A stretch of 6,200 nt of DNA from Tepidisphaeraceae bacterium (lineage in GTDB: Bacteria; Planctomycetota; Phycisphaerae; Tepidisphaerales; Tepidisphaeraceae), in contig JANWHF010000073.1 in the NCBI GenBank assembly GCA_025450555.1, positions 1 to 6,200 of the forward strand. Reading direction: 5' to 3'. Shown in pieces: positions 1-5,602 of this stretch (position 1 is the first letter of the stretch; the number at the start of each line of letters is the position of its first letter). The notes beneath the pieces are model-generated. The model was not told the DNA's origin, ran no database searches, and saw only the letters and a list, made by a program, of their open reading frames with translations. Position numbers and translations under genes: made by a program.

Positions 1-496
1 AATCGAAGGCATCGGTATAGCGGACGACATCGAGCCAGTGACGCGCCCAGTTCTGCCCATACGCGGGGGAAGCCAGTAGCCGATCAATCACCTTCGCAAA
101 CGCGTCAGGGGAATCATCATGAACAAACCGATCCACATCCTCCGGCAAAGGCGGAAGGCCAGTCAGGTCATAAGTCGCACGACGGATCAGCGTGATCTTG
201 TCCGCTGGCGGCGCAGGCTTCAGCCCCCTGCTTTCCAGCTTCGCCAATACGAAGTGATCGATGGGAGACTTGCACCAGTTGGGATCGCGGACCGCAGGGA
301 TGGCAGGCTCAACGGGCTTCTCAAACGCCCACTGCTTCCGCGCCGCCGCGTAGTCATACGGCCCCGCCTTCGAGGCATCCAGATGCAACAGCTTCGCCCC
401 ACCGGCATCCGAATCCGCATCGGCGCGGATCGCCCGCGACACGCTCCACGCCAGAAGCGCCGCTGTACAAATAATTAAGAACCGCCGACTTCCCAT
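1..496 (-). CDS. Secreted DUF1549 (PSCyt2-type) planctomycete protein, N-terminal part
   Basis: Reading the minus strand from the ATG at 496-494 gives 165 codons open to the window edge, so the C-terminus is missing. Residues 1-25 form a Sec signal peptide (MGSRRF, hydrophobic stretch, ending near AIRA). No CxxCH haem motif precedes the main domain, so the N-terminal PSCyt1 cytochrome module found in many relatives is absent here. The segment from about residue 55 matches the DUF1549 pattern: WAFEKPVEPAIPAV, SPIDHFVLAKLESRGLKPAPPADK, LIRRATYDLTGLPPLPEDVDRF, then DRLLASPAYGQNWARHWLDVVRY. In full-length relatives a DUF1553 domain usually follows. The biochemical role of the family is not established; the proteins are exported and often linked with polysaccharide degradation or cytochrome-type proteins. 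A possible ribosome site (AGGGAG) lies 11 bases before the ATG. The gene diverges from everything else in the window and is probably unrelated to the uptake module. Confidence 0.9.
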   Translation of the reverse strand, partial: MGSRRFLIICTAALLAWSVSRAIRADADSDAGGAKLLHLDASKAGPYDYAAARKQWAFEKPVEPAIPAVRDPNWCKSPIDHFVLAKLESRGLKPAPPADKITLIRRATYDLTGLPPLPEDVDRFVHDDSPDAFAKVIDRLLASPAYGQNWARHWLDVVRYTDAFD

Positions 497-652
497 TTCG
501 CTCGCGGCTCCCTGTCGAAAGGTCCGGGCATTCTACACCCTTAAGACGGTGCAAAGAAGGCCGCTTTCGCGAATTGGGGGGGCAATTATGGGCTTTAATG
601 GCTGTCTTCGCCGCGCAATGAGAATAGAGGCAAGCGGTTTGCTGATTTTCAG
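497..652. other. Intergenic region upstream of the DUF1549 gene
   Basis: No convincing gene lies here. The stretch must hold the promoter of the minus-strand DUF1549 gene. A TAGAAT hexamer on the minus strand (530-535) is suitably placed for a -10 element, but no good -35 lies at normal spacing, so no promoter is called. A run of seven G (576-582) is flanked by AATT on both sides, giving a small inverted repeat, AATTG (572-576) and CAATT (583-587). Confidence 0.5.
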
Positions 653-877
653 GTGCTGCGGGTCGACAAGCGCTTAGGAAGTTACGAAGAAAGCTTCTAC
701 CAGCAGGCCTTCAACGGAAAGGTGACGCTGTCCGGCACCCAGATCCCCGCCGACTATCGCGCGTATTTGGACATGGGCCGCTTCCGCAATGCCCTGATCC
801 TCGATGAGCTCAAACATCACCCGACGCCGGCCTTGCAGCAGTTTGTGAAGAATTACCAGCTCAATTCGGATGGGTGA
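653..877 (+). CDS. Unrecognised 74-residue hypothetical protein or C-terminal gene remnant
   Basis: From the GTG at 653 this frame encodes 74 residues, including YEESFYQQAFNGKV, PADYRAYLDMGRFRNALILDEL and a C-terminal TPALQQFVKNYQL. About four fifths of its codons end in G or C, as in the confident genes nearby, and the product reads like a soluble folded protein, so I believe the stretch is or was coding. The frame is open back to 599 (residues such as KRFADFQ precede the GTG) but has no ATG and no Shine-Dalgarno sequence before the GTG. Codon bias fades upstream of 653. The simplest reading is the 3' end of a gene that has lost its front part; a real small protein is the alternative. I do not recognise the family. 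There is no signal peptide, membrane segment or Cys/His motif. It stops about 250 bases before the DUF2946-like gene and shows no link to it. Confidence 0.4.
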   Translation: MLRVDKRLGSYEESFYQQAFNGKVTLSGTQIPADYRAYLDMGRFRNALILDELKHHPTPALQQFVKNYQLNSDG

Positions 878-1130
878 AACTCAGGGAAGGTTACAAATTC
901 CGCTCCGCGGCGGCGATGCGTCGAAAATGTTCGGCGGTCGCCGCCGGGGACCGCGCGGGCTCAAATGAGCGGGCAATCCAAGACAAAGGGTCTTAGCGGT
1001 TCCGGATCCAAAGGTGACAGGCAGCCCCGTGTTTTCCGATCTTGAAATGAACCCGGCTACTGTGGCCGCAGAATATTCAATTGATTTGCCGTGGCGCGAA
1101 GATTACGATCCGCGCCGTAGATTCAAGCGT
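878..1130. other. Intergenic region before the DUF2946-like gene
   Basis: The reading frame of the next gene is open back to a GTG at 1014, with an ATG at 1047. Only about half of the codons in 1014-1130 end in G or C, well below the neighbouring genes, so I treat this part as untranslated upstream sequence. It probably carries the promoter for the small His/Cys protein, but I see no clear -35/-10 pair. An AT-rich patch with the palindrome GAATATTC lies at 1071-1078. The left part holds the inverted repeat at 908-946. Confidence 0.45.
908..946 (+). repeat. GC-rich inverted repeat able to form two alternative hairpins
   Basis: CGGCGGCGA (908-916) is perfectly complementary to TCGCCGCCG (938-946), giving a 9-bp stem with a 21-base loop, extendable by one wobble pair. 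The same right arm can instead pair with CGGCGG (932-937) as a 6-bp stem with loop TCG. No T-run follows, so it is not a classical intrinsic terminator. It begins 31 bases after the stop of the short coding stretch. It could end that transcript or be a chance product of GC-rich DNA. Confidence 0.4.
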
Positions 1131-1475
1131 ATGAAGAATTCCGCGTTCAAGCTGCTGCTGGTCGCGATCTTCGCCTTTTGGGCGACGGGGCTGGCGCAGT
1201 ACACCCACGAGATGGTGGAGCACGTCGGGCCGCAGCGGGCGGCGGATAAACTTCACACATCCAGCAATTCTTCGCATTCCCAGCAACATCATTCCGATTC
1301 CGACGACGATTGCCCGACCTGCGCGATGTTTGCCTCGATGGCGGCAGGTCCGATTGCCGTTCCGTTGATCGTCGGCCCGCCGCAGCGCGTGGTTCCCGCG
1401 CCAGCGCTCCGTGACCACCTAGCTCCGACAGCCCCGCTTCTCCAAGTCCACCGCTCCCGCGCTCCCCCCTTGTAA
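1131..1475 (+). CDS. Small membrane-anchored His/Cys protein, DUF2946-like
   Basis: This encodes 114 residues from the ATG at 1131. Residues 5-22 are a hydrophobic signal or anchor helix (KLLLVAIFAFWATGLA). Next come THEMVEH, a Ser/His-rich stretch (H42, H49, H53, H54), an acidic run and a CPTC motif (C61, C64). A second hydrophobic segment covers about 66-82, followed by a Pro-rich tail ending SRAPPL. The order anchor, His/Asp-rich loop, CxxC and C-terminal R(A/G)PP resembles DUF2946-type proteins, which have no proven function but are seen near metal-uptake genes. The His cluster plus CxxC suggests metal binding outside the cytoplasm (inference). In-frame starts at 1014 (GTG) and 1047 (ATG) exist. 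I prefer 1131 because the upstream codons lack GC bias and because the anchor then sits at the N-terminus, although no strong ribosome site precedes it. The gene lies 212 bases before the TonB-dependent receptor on the same strand. Confidence 0.68.
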   Translation: MKNSAFKLLLVAIFAFWATGLAQYTHEMVEHVGPQRAADKLHTSSNSSHSQQHHSDSDDDCPTCAMFASMAAGPIAVPLIVGPPQRVVPAPALRDHLAPTAPLLQVHRSRAPPL

Positions 1476-1505
1476 AGCCCACATCTGTTTGCCGGACCTG
1501 ACGCT

Positions 1506-1523
1506 GTGCGCGTTTACGCGCAC
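1506..1523 (+). repeat. Perfect 7-bp inverted repeat with TTTA centre
   Basis: GTGCGCG (1506-1512), TTTA, then CGCGCAC (1517-1523) form a perfect 7-bp stem with a 4-base loop, 30 bases after the stop of the DUF2946-like gene and 164 bases before the receptor start. No T-run follows. It could be an RNA hairpin that trims or ends the upstream transcript, or a dyad operator for the receptor operon. The sequence does not decide between these, and it does not resemble a Fur or Zur box. Confidence 0.45.
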
Positions 1524-1560
1524 CGATCCAATAGTGTTCAGTCCGGCGCATGCTCGCGCC

Positions 1561-1601
1561 TGCGCTTTCGATCAAGTCTCGACGCGAGCGCAATTTTCAT
1601 T
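1561..1601 (+). terminator. Possible intrinsic terminator or attenuator in the receptor leader
   Basis: TGCGCT (1561-1566) pairs with AGCGCA (1587-1592), plus one wobble pair. After a three-base bulge on the right side, TCGA (1568-1571) pairs with TCGA (1579-1582) around a 7-base loop. The stem is followed directly by ATTTTCATT, a short T-rich tail as in intrinsic terminators. A competing 7-bp stem, GCTCGCG (1552-1558) with CGCGAGC (1583-1589), would disrupt it. It may end the DUF2946-like transcript or attenuate the receptor operon. The T-run is short and the bulge weakens the stem, so confidence is limited. Confidence 0.35.
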
Positions 1602-1672
1602 CCATCTGTGCAGGGCTTGGCGTCCGGTGGAGGATCGATCACACATCTATTTCCTCCTGACGCCGCACAACA

Positions 1673-1679
1673 AGGGAAG
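1673..1679 (+). promoter_or_regulatory. Ribosome binding site of the TonB-dependent receptor
   Basis: AGGGAAG ends 8 bases before the ATG at 1688. An in-frame TGA at 1658-1660 excludes any start further upstream, so this site fixes the start of the receptor gene. Confidence 0.65.
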
Positions 1680-1687
1680 TACGGAAT

Positions 1688-4099
1688 ATGCTCCACGAAA
1701 TATCAAAACTTTGGCGCGGAGCCGCGATGGCTTCAGTGCTTTTTGCCACGGCAATCGCACTGGGCGCGCAGTCCACAGCAGAACCGACCACGCAGCCAAC
1801 AACGCGTTCTCTGGATCAACCTACTGCAAATCCAACCAACTCTATTTCGCTGCCGCCCCCGCTTCCCGAATCGGCGGCTGCGACGACTCGTCCCTCGACC
1901 GCAAGCTCGACCTTGTCCGCGCCTGCGACCGAACCTGCCGTGCCCGGACCAGCGGTTTCAGACGCGCCCACCACCCGGCCGGCTATCTCTAGTCCGTCGT
2001 CGCGTGAATCGGCTCCGAGCACACAGCCGGTGATTTCCCGCAATAGTGTCATGGCGCCACCTCCTGCCGCGGGTCAGGTCAATGAGGTGACGATCACCGC
2101 CGATCTGGATCGTACCCGCGACCAGATTGCCCCGAGCTTGGGCGCGGTGAAATACACCATGGGTCCCAATCAGCTTCAAGACATCCCCGGCGGGCAAAAT
2201 GCGCCCTTCCAGCAGGTGCTGCTCCGCGCACCCGGCGTGGTCGAAGATTCATTTGGACAGGAACACGTTCGCGGTGAACACGGCAATCTGCTGTATCGCG
2301 TGGATGGCGTCATCCTTCCCACCAGCATCGGAAGCCTCGGCGGCTTCGGGCAGGAGCTGGACAGCCGCATCATCAACTCCGTCACCCTCATCGACGGCAG
2401 CCTCCCGGCACAATTCGGATTTCGCACCGCCGGCGTCGTTGATGTGACTACCAAGTCCGGAGCAAGTCTCAACCACAATGAGTTTTCCCTTTACGGCGGA
2501 AGCTTCGACACTTTTCAACCCTCGCTGCAACTGGGTGGAACGATCGGCAAGTGGGACTACTTCATCGCCGGCTCATACAAGTACAGCGGCCAGGGCATCG
2601 AAAACCCCACCTCCAGCACTTTTCCTCTCCATGATTACACCAATCAGGAGCGGGCTTTTGGCTATATCGGATATCGCATAGACGATACCAGCCGGCTCAC
2701 TCTATTGCTTAATGGCTCGTACGGCACGTTTCAGATTCCCGATTCCCCGGGCGTCGCGCCATCCTTCACACTGGCAAATCATCCGACATTCAATTCCGCC
2801 TCGGTGAACGAGAACCAGAACGAGTTGGACAATTACGAAGTGCTCTCGTATCAAAAAACGCTGGACAAGCTTTCCCTTCAGGCCTCGCTGTACAGCCGCT
2901 ACGGCCGGATCAAGTTCAATCCGGACTCGGTGGGAGACCTGATGTTCACCGGCGTGGCTGGCAAGATTACCAACGGTTTCCTGACCGATGGCGCCCAGTT
3001 CGACGCCGCCTATGTCCTGGACGACCACAACACGCTGCGCTTCGGTTTCCTGGGCGATTACACCAGCGAAGCGGTTGGAACCAACACGGCGGTTTTTCCG
3101 CTGGATGCGAACGGGAACCAGGCCTCCGATACGCCCTTTGCGATTACCGATCGTCGCGGCAACTGGGGTTACGAATATGGGTTTTATCTTCAAAACGAAT
3201 GGAAGATCGCTGATCCGCTCACCCTCAACTTCGGCGCGCGCTACGATCGCTTCGACGCGTCCTTCGATCACGAAGACCAGGTGAGCCCGCGCGTCAATCT
3301 GGTTTGGAAGATCGACAACCTGGCCACCGCGCACGCCGGATACGCGAGGTACTTCGTTCCTCCGCCGGTTCAGTACATCTGGCCGCAGACGGTTGCCAAA
3401 TACAACGGCACTTCCAACACGCCGGAGAATTTTGGCGATAGCCCCCTGCGGGCCGAGCGCTCAAATTACTACGACATCGGCCTTTCCCGGCAGATCGCGC
3501 CGGCTTTGCAGGCCACGGTGGACGCTTTCTATAAGGCCGCCGGCCCGTTGATCGACAACGGCCAGTTTGGCAGCGCCGTCATCCTTGCGCCTTTTAATTA
3601 TCGCCAGGGAAAAGATTACGGCGCAGAGTTCAGCACGACCTACAAGCAGGGCGGCCTGTCACTGTTCAGCAATTTCTCCTGGGTCAGCGCAACCGGGAAG
3701 GACATCGACAGCAGTGAATATCTGATCGGTAATGACGAGCTGGCTTACATCTCCAAACATTTCATTCATCTGGACCATGAATCGGAATACACCGTCTCCG
3801 CCGGCGCTTCGTACACATGGAAAGACAATCGCGTCTACGCCGACATCCTCTATGGCTCGGGGCTGCGCGCCGGATTCGCCAATACCCAGAAACAGCCGGA
3901 CTACTACCCGGTGAACGTCGGATTCGAGCATATTTTCCACATACCGGATTCAGCAGTCGCGCAGATGCGATTCCGCCTCGACATCGTGAACGTGTTTGAC
4001 CAGGTGTACCAACTGCGAGATGGATCGGGAGTGGGCGTCGGCGCGCCGCAATTTGGCTCACGGCGCGGCATCTATGCCGGGCTAACGTTCGATTTTTAA
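1688..4099 (+). CDS. TonB-dependent outer-membrane receptor with long Ser/Thr/Pro linker
   Basis: This 803-residue protein is a ligand-gated outer-membrane channel driven by TonB. Residues 1-28 are a signal peptide (MLHEISKLWR, then a hydrophobic core ending ALGAQS). Residues 29-129 are a low-complexity Ser/Thr/Pro/Ala stretch with recurring TTQP, TTRP and STQP units. A TonB-box-like NEVTITA follows at 132-138. The plug domain covers about 140-258, with the typical end SVTLIDGSLPAQFGFRTAGV and VDVTTKSG. The remaining roughly 545 residues form the beta-barrel, rich in alternating aromatic strands (YEYGFYLQNEWKI, LTLNFGARYDRF, YYDIGLSRQI, YADILYGSGLR). The protein ends GLTFDF, with the terminal Phe expected for BAM-assisted insertion. 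It is only moderately long for the family once the linker is removed. The ligand is not identifiable. The His/Cys protein upstream hints at a metal or metal chelate, and the following tonB-exbB-exbD genes supply the energy. I see no frameshift. Confidence 0.93.
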   Translation: MLHEISKLWRGAAMASVLFATAIALGAQSTAEPTTQPTTRSLDQPTANPTNSISLPPPLPESAAATTRPSTASSTLSAPATEPAVPGPAVSDAPTTRPAISSPSSRESAPSTQPVISRNSVMAPPPAAGQVNEVTITADLDRTRDQIAPSLGAVKYTMGPNQLQDIPGGQNAPFQQVLLRAPGVVEDSFGQEHVRGEHGNLLYRVDGVILPTSIGSLGGFGQELDSRIINSVTLIDGSLPAQFGFRTAGVVDVTTKSGASLNHNEFSLYGGSFDTFQPSLQLGGTIGKWDYFIAGSYKYSGQGIENPTSSTFPLHDYTNQERAFGYIGYRIDDTSRLTLLLNGSYGTFQIPDSPGVAPSFTLANHPTFNSASVNENQNELDNYEVLSYQKTLDKLSLQASLYSRYGRIKFNPDSVGDLMFTGVAGKITNGFLTDGAQFDAAYVLDDHNTLRFGFLGDYTSEAVGTNTAVFPLDANGNQASDTPFAITDRRGNWGYEYGFYLQNEWKIADPLTLNFGARYDRFDASFDHEDQVSPRVNLVWKIDNLATAHAGYARYFVPPPVQYIWPQTVAKYNGTSNTPENFGDSPLRAERSNYYDIGLSRQIAPALQATVDAFYKAAGPLIDNGQFGSAVILAPFNYRQGKDYGAEFSTTYKQGGLSLFSNFSWVSATGKDIDSSEYLIGNDELAYISKHFIHLDHESEYTVSAGASYTWKDNRVYADILYGSGLRAGFANTQKQPDYYPVNVGFEHIFHIPDSAVAQMRFRLDIVNVFDQVYQLRDGSGVGVGAPQFGSRRGIYAGLTFDF

Positions 4100-4102
4100 C
4101 AG

Positions 4103-4130
4103 GAGCGCGTCTTCAAGTTGATGAGCGCGT
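4103..4130 (+). repeat. Short direct repeat GAGCGCGT in the receptor-tonB gap
   Basis: GAGCGCGT occurs at 4103-4110 and again at 4123-4130, exactly 20 bases apart, within the 40-base gap before tonB. The second copy overlaps a minimal open frame, ATG AGC GCG TAA (4121-4132). AGGAG (4101-4105) precedes that frame by 15 bases. A regulatory role is possible but unproven. Confidence 0.35.
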
Positions 4131-4139
4131 AAGTCTTTC

Positions 4140-4859
4140 ATGCATCATGGTTCAAAATCATTAGTTGTACCGGAACGGGGTGCGCCCGCGGCGGAAAGCG
4201 AAGTTCCCTTCCGCCGCGAGGTGACCTTTATCCAGGCCTTTACGCTGGTGATCTGGTTGACGTGCATTGCCGTCGGATTACTGAGTTGGTGGCTGGAGCG
4301 GGCAATGGGTCCGCCACAGGCCCCGCCGCCCGCGCCGCCGATTCAGGCGCAGACGATGAAGGTCGAGATGATTCAGCAGCCGATGCCGTTGGTGCAGGCT
4401 CCGACGCCGGACACTCCGCCCGAGATAGCGCCCGAGCCGGTGGCGCAGGAGGTGCCGCCGCTTCCCGTTGTCGCGCTGCCCAGCCCCTCCATCGCGTTTG
4501 CTCTTCCGGTCGAGGGACCGGTGCGGATTGTTTCGGCGGCGATGGCGGTCCCGGTGGCGCGGAGGACCGCGCCGGCGCCGCCGAAGGTTCAGCGGCTGGT
4601 CTTTGGTCAAAACGAGCTACCGCAACCGAATCCGCAGTATCCCCCGGAGGCGATTGCCGCTCAGGAGGAGGGCGTCGTCGGGGTCCGATTTACCGTCGCT
4701 CCCGATGGAAGCGTCAGCAGCGCCGAGATTACCTCACCAAGCCGCTGGCCGCTTTTGAATAGCGCTGCCCTGTACGCGGTGCTTCACACCTGGCACTTCC
4801 GGCAGGGGCCGCCGCGCATCTATGACTACCGCTTCACGTTCCGCTTCAATCAGTCGTAA
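4140..4859 (+). CDS. tonB: TonB energy-transducing protein
   Basis: This 239-residue protein spans the inner membrane once and carries force from ExbB/ExbD to the outer-membrane receptor. Residues 1-28 are cytoplasmic and 29-52 form the membrane helix (FIQAFTLVIWLTCIAVGLLSWW). A Pro/Ala/Glu-rich periplasmic linker covers about 58-150 (PPPAPP, TPPEIAPEPVAQEVPP). The C-terminal TonB domain spans about 157-237: PQPNPQYPPEAIAAQEEGVV, VRFTVAPDGSV, LLNSAALYAVLHTWHF, ending in the strand YDYRFTFRF. The linker and domain order are standard for the family. Oddly, the helix has no histidine, whereas E. coli TonB depends on His20 in its helix. An in-frame TGA at 4122-4124 limits the start to the ATG at 4140, although no good ribosome site lies just before it; an AGGAG occurs at 4101-4105, too far away. 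The gene starts 40 bases after the receptor stop and is probably co-transcribed with it. Confidence 0.9.
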   Translation: MHHGSKSLVVPERGAPAAESEVPFRREVTFIQAFTLVIWLTCIAVGLLSWWLERAMGPPQAPPPAPPIQAQTMKVEMIQQPMPLVQAPTPDTPPEIAPEPVAQEVPPLPVVALPSPSIAFALPVEGPVRIVSAAMAVPVARRTAPAPPKVQRLVFGQNELPQPNPQYPPEAIAAQEEGVVGVRFTVAPDGSVSSAEITSPSRWPLLNSAALYAVLHTWHFRQGPPRIYDYRFTFRFNQS

Positions 4860-4860
4860 C

Positions 4861-4865
4861 GGAGG
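4861..4865 (+). promoter_or_regulatory. Ribosome binding site of exbB
   Basis: GGAGG begins two bases after the tonB stop codon and ends 11 bases before the exbB ATG at 4877. It is the strongest Shine-Dalgarno match in the operon, on the long side in spacing, and supports that start. Confidence 0.65.
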
Positions 4866-4876
4866 TTCCACCGATC

Positions 4877-5587
4877 ATGTTGGCCAACATCATCCTGGAT
4901 TATTTTGAAAAAGGCGGCCCGATCATGTGGCCGATCCTCGTCGCGTTTCTAGCCGGCCTCGCGGTCGTGATCCAGCGCGCGCTGTGGTGGGTCGATCTGC
5001 GCAGCCGCGTCCATTCCCGCGCGCTGCGCGAAGCCTTCGAGGCCGTCGGCACCGGCGATTTCGAAAGTGCCGTGCGTTTGACCGATCGTCCCGACGATCC
5101 GTTTCTTGGGACAATCCATCAGGGTCTGCTTCACGCCCACAGCTCGCTCCTGGGGGCGATGCAGCTTCGCGCCGCCGATGAACTGGAACGTGGCGAGCGG
5201 CTGCAATGGGTGCTGGGCACCCTCGTGACCCTCGCGCCATTGCTGGGCCTTCTGGGCACCATCACCGGCATCATGCGCAGCTTCAGCTTTGTAGGCGAGG
5301 AACAACTGGCTCCTACGAAGGTGAGCGGTGGAATCGCCGAAGCGCTGATCGCTACCGCCTGCGGGCTGGGCATCGCGATCCTGTGCCTGCTGCCGTACAA
5401 CTATTTCAATCGACGCCTCGCCCATTTCCGCTCGCAGCTCGAGCGGGTCATCAATCACGTCGAGCTGTTATCGGCATCTGCCAAACACCATGGCCACGAT
5501 TTGGAAAGCTTTGCCCGTCACAGGGCGTTGAACGACGCACAGGACTCGCCGACGCACTCGGCAGAGGCTCAATCGTCGCTTTCTTAA
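4877..5587 (+). CDS. exbB: ExbB, MotA/TolQ/ExbB-family proton channel subunit
   Basis: This 236-residue inner-membrane protein forms, with ExbD, the proton-driven motor that energises TonB. Three membrane segments are visible: about 14-34 (PIMWPILVAFLAGLAVVIQ), 111-134 and 153-176. A cytoplasmic domain lies between the first and second. The family signature is clear: LAPLLGLLGTITGIMRSF in segment 2, then GGIAEALIATACGLGIAI in segment 3. The polar residues T128, E155 and T160 fall where channel-lining residues are known in E. coli ExbB. The length is close to E. coli ExbB (244). The C-terminal tail after about 195 has many His residues (KHHGH, ARHR) and ends in a Ser/Ala-rich stretch. TolQ is the main alternative, but the neighbouring tonB and receptor genes favour ExbB. 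The gene starts 17 bases after tonB and ends 15 bases before exbD. Confidence 0.92.
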   Translation: MLANIILDYFEKGGPIMWPILVAFLAGLAVVIQRALWWVDLRSRVHSRALREAFEAVGTGDFESAVRLTDRPDDPFLGTIHQGLLHAHSSLLGAMQLRAADELERGERLQWVLGTLVTLAPLLGLLGTITGIMRSFSFVGEEQLAPTKVSGGIAEALIATACGLGIAILCLLPYNYFNRRLAHFRSQLERVINHVELLSASAKHHGHDLESFARHRALNDAQDSPTHSAEAQSSLS

Positions 5588-5590
5588 GCA

Positions 5591-5596
5591 AAGGAG
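5591..5596 (+). promoter_or_regulatory. Ribosome binding site of exbD
   Basis: AAGGAG ends 6 bases before the ATG at 5603. A GTG directly upstream (5600) is in frame, but the spacing and codon type favour the ATG. Confidence 0.65.
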
Positions 5597-5602
5597 TCGG
5601 TG

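Noticed and set aside
119..478. Plus-strand open frame of 119 codons
   Set aside because: It is antisense to the DUF1549 domain, whose motifs are unmistakable on the minus strand; the plus-strand product is Arg-rich without domains.
530..535. TAGAAT on the minus strand as a -10 box for the DUF1549 gene
   Set aside because: No acceptable -35 lies 16-18 bases upstream, and TTGCAC is only 13 bases away. A single hexamer is too weak to call a promoter.
1014..1130. N-terminal extension of the DUF2946-like protein from the GTG at 1014 or ATG at 1047
   Set aside because: Codon third positions in this segment are only about half G/C, the extension is unrelated to the family pattern, and no ribosome site supports either start. 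It is kept as an alternative in the gene entry.
1147..1593. Minus-strand open frame of 148 codons (and one at 1077-1418) opposite the DUF2946-like gene
   Set aside because: The products are Arg-rich and low-complexity. The plus-strand frame has the anchor, His loop and CPTC motif that explain the region better.
1476..1687. Cobalamin riboswitch before the receptor
   Set aside because: TonB-dependent receptors are often controlled this way, but I find no B12-box-like sequence or conserved core. The hairpins present do not match that architecture.
1506..2033. Plus-strand open frame of 175 codons overlapping the receptor start (also one at 1489-1992)
   Set aside because: These overlap the receptor's signal peptide and linker in another frame. 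The products are Arg/Ser/Cys-rich without domains, as expected for shadow frames of GC-rich DNA.
2702..3334. Minus-strand open frame of 210 codons inside the receptor gene
   Set aside because: It is fully antisense to a confident TonB-dependent receptor in a GC-rich genome, where codon bias keeps the opposite strand open. Its product shows no recognisable domain.
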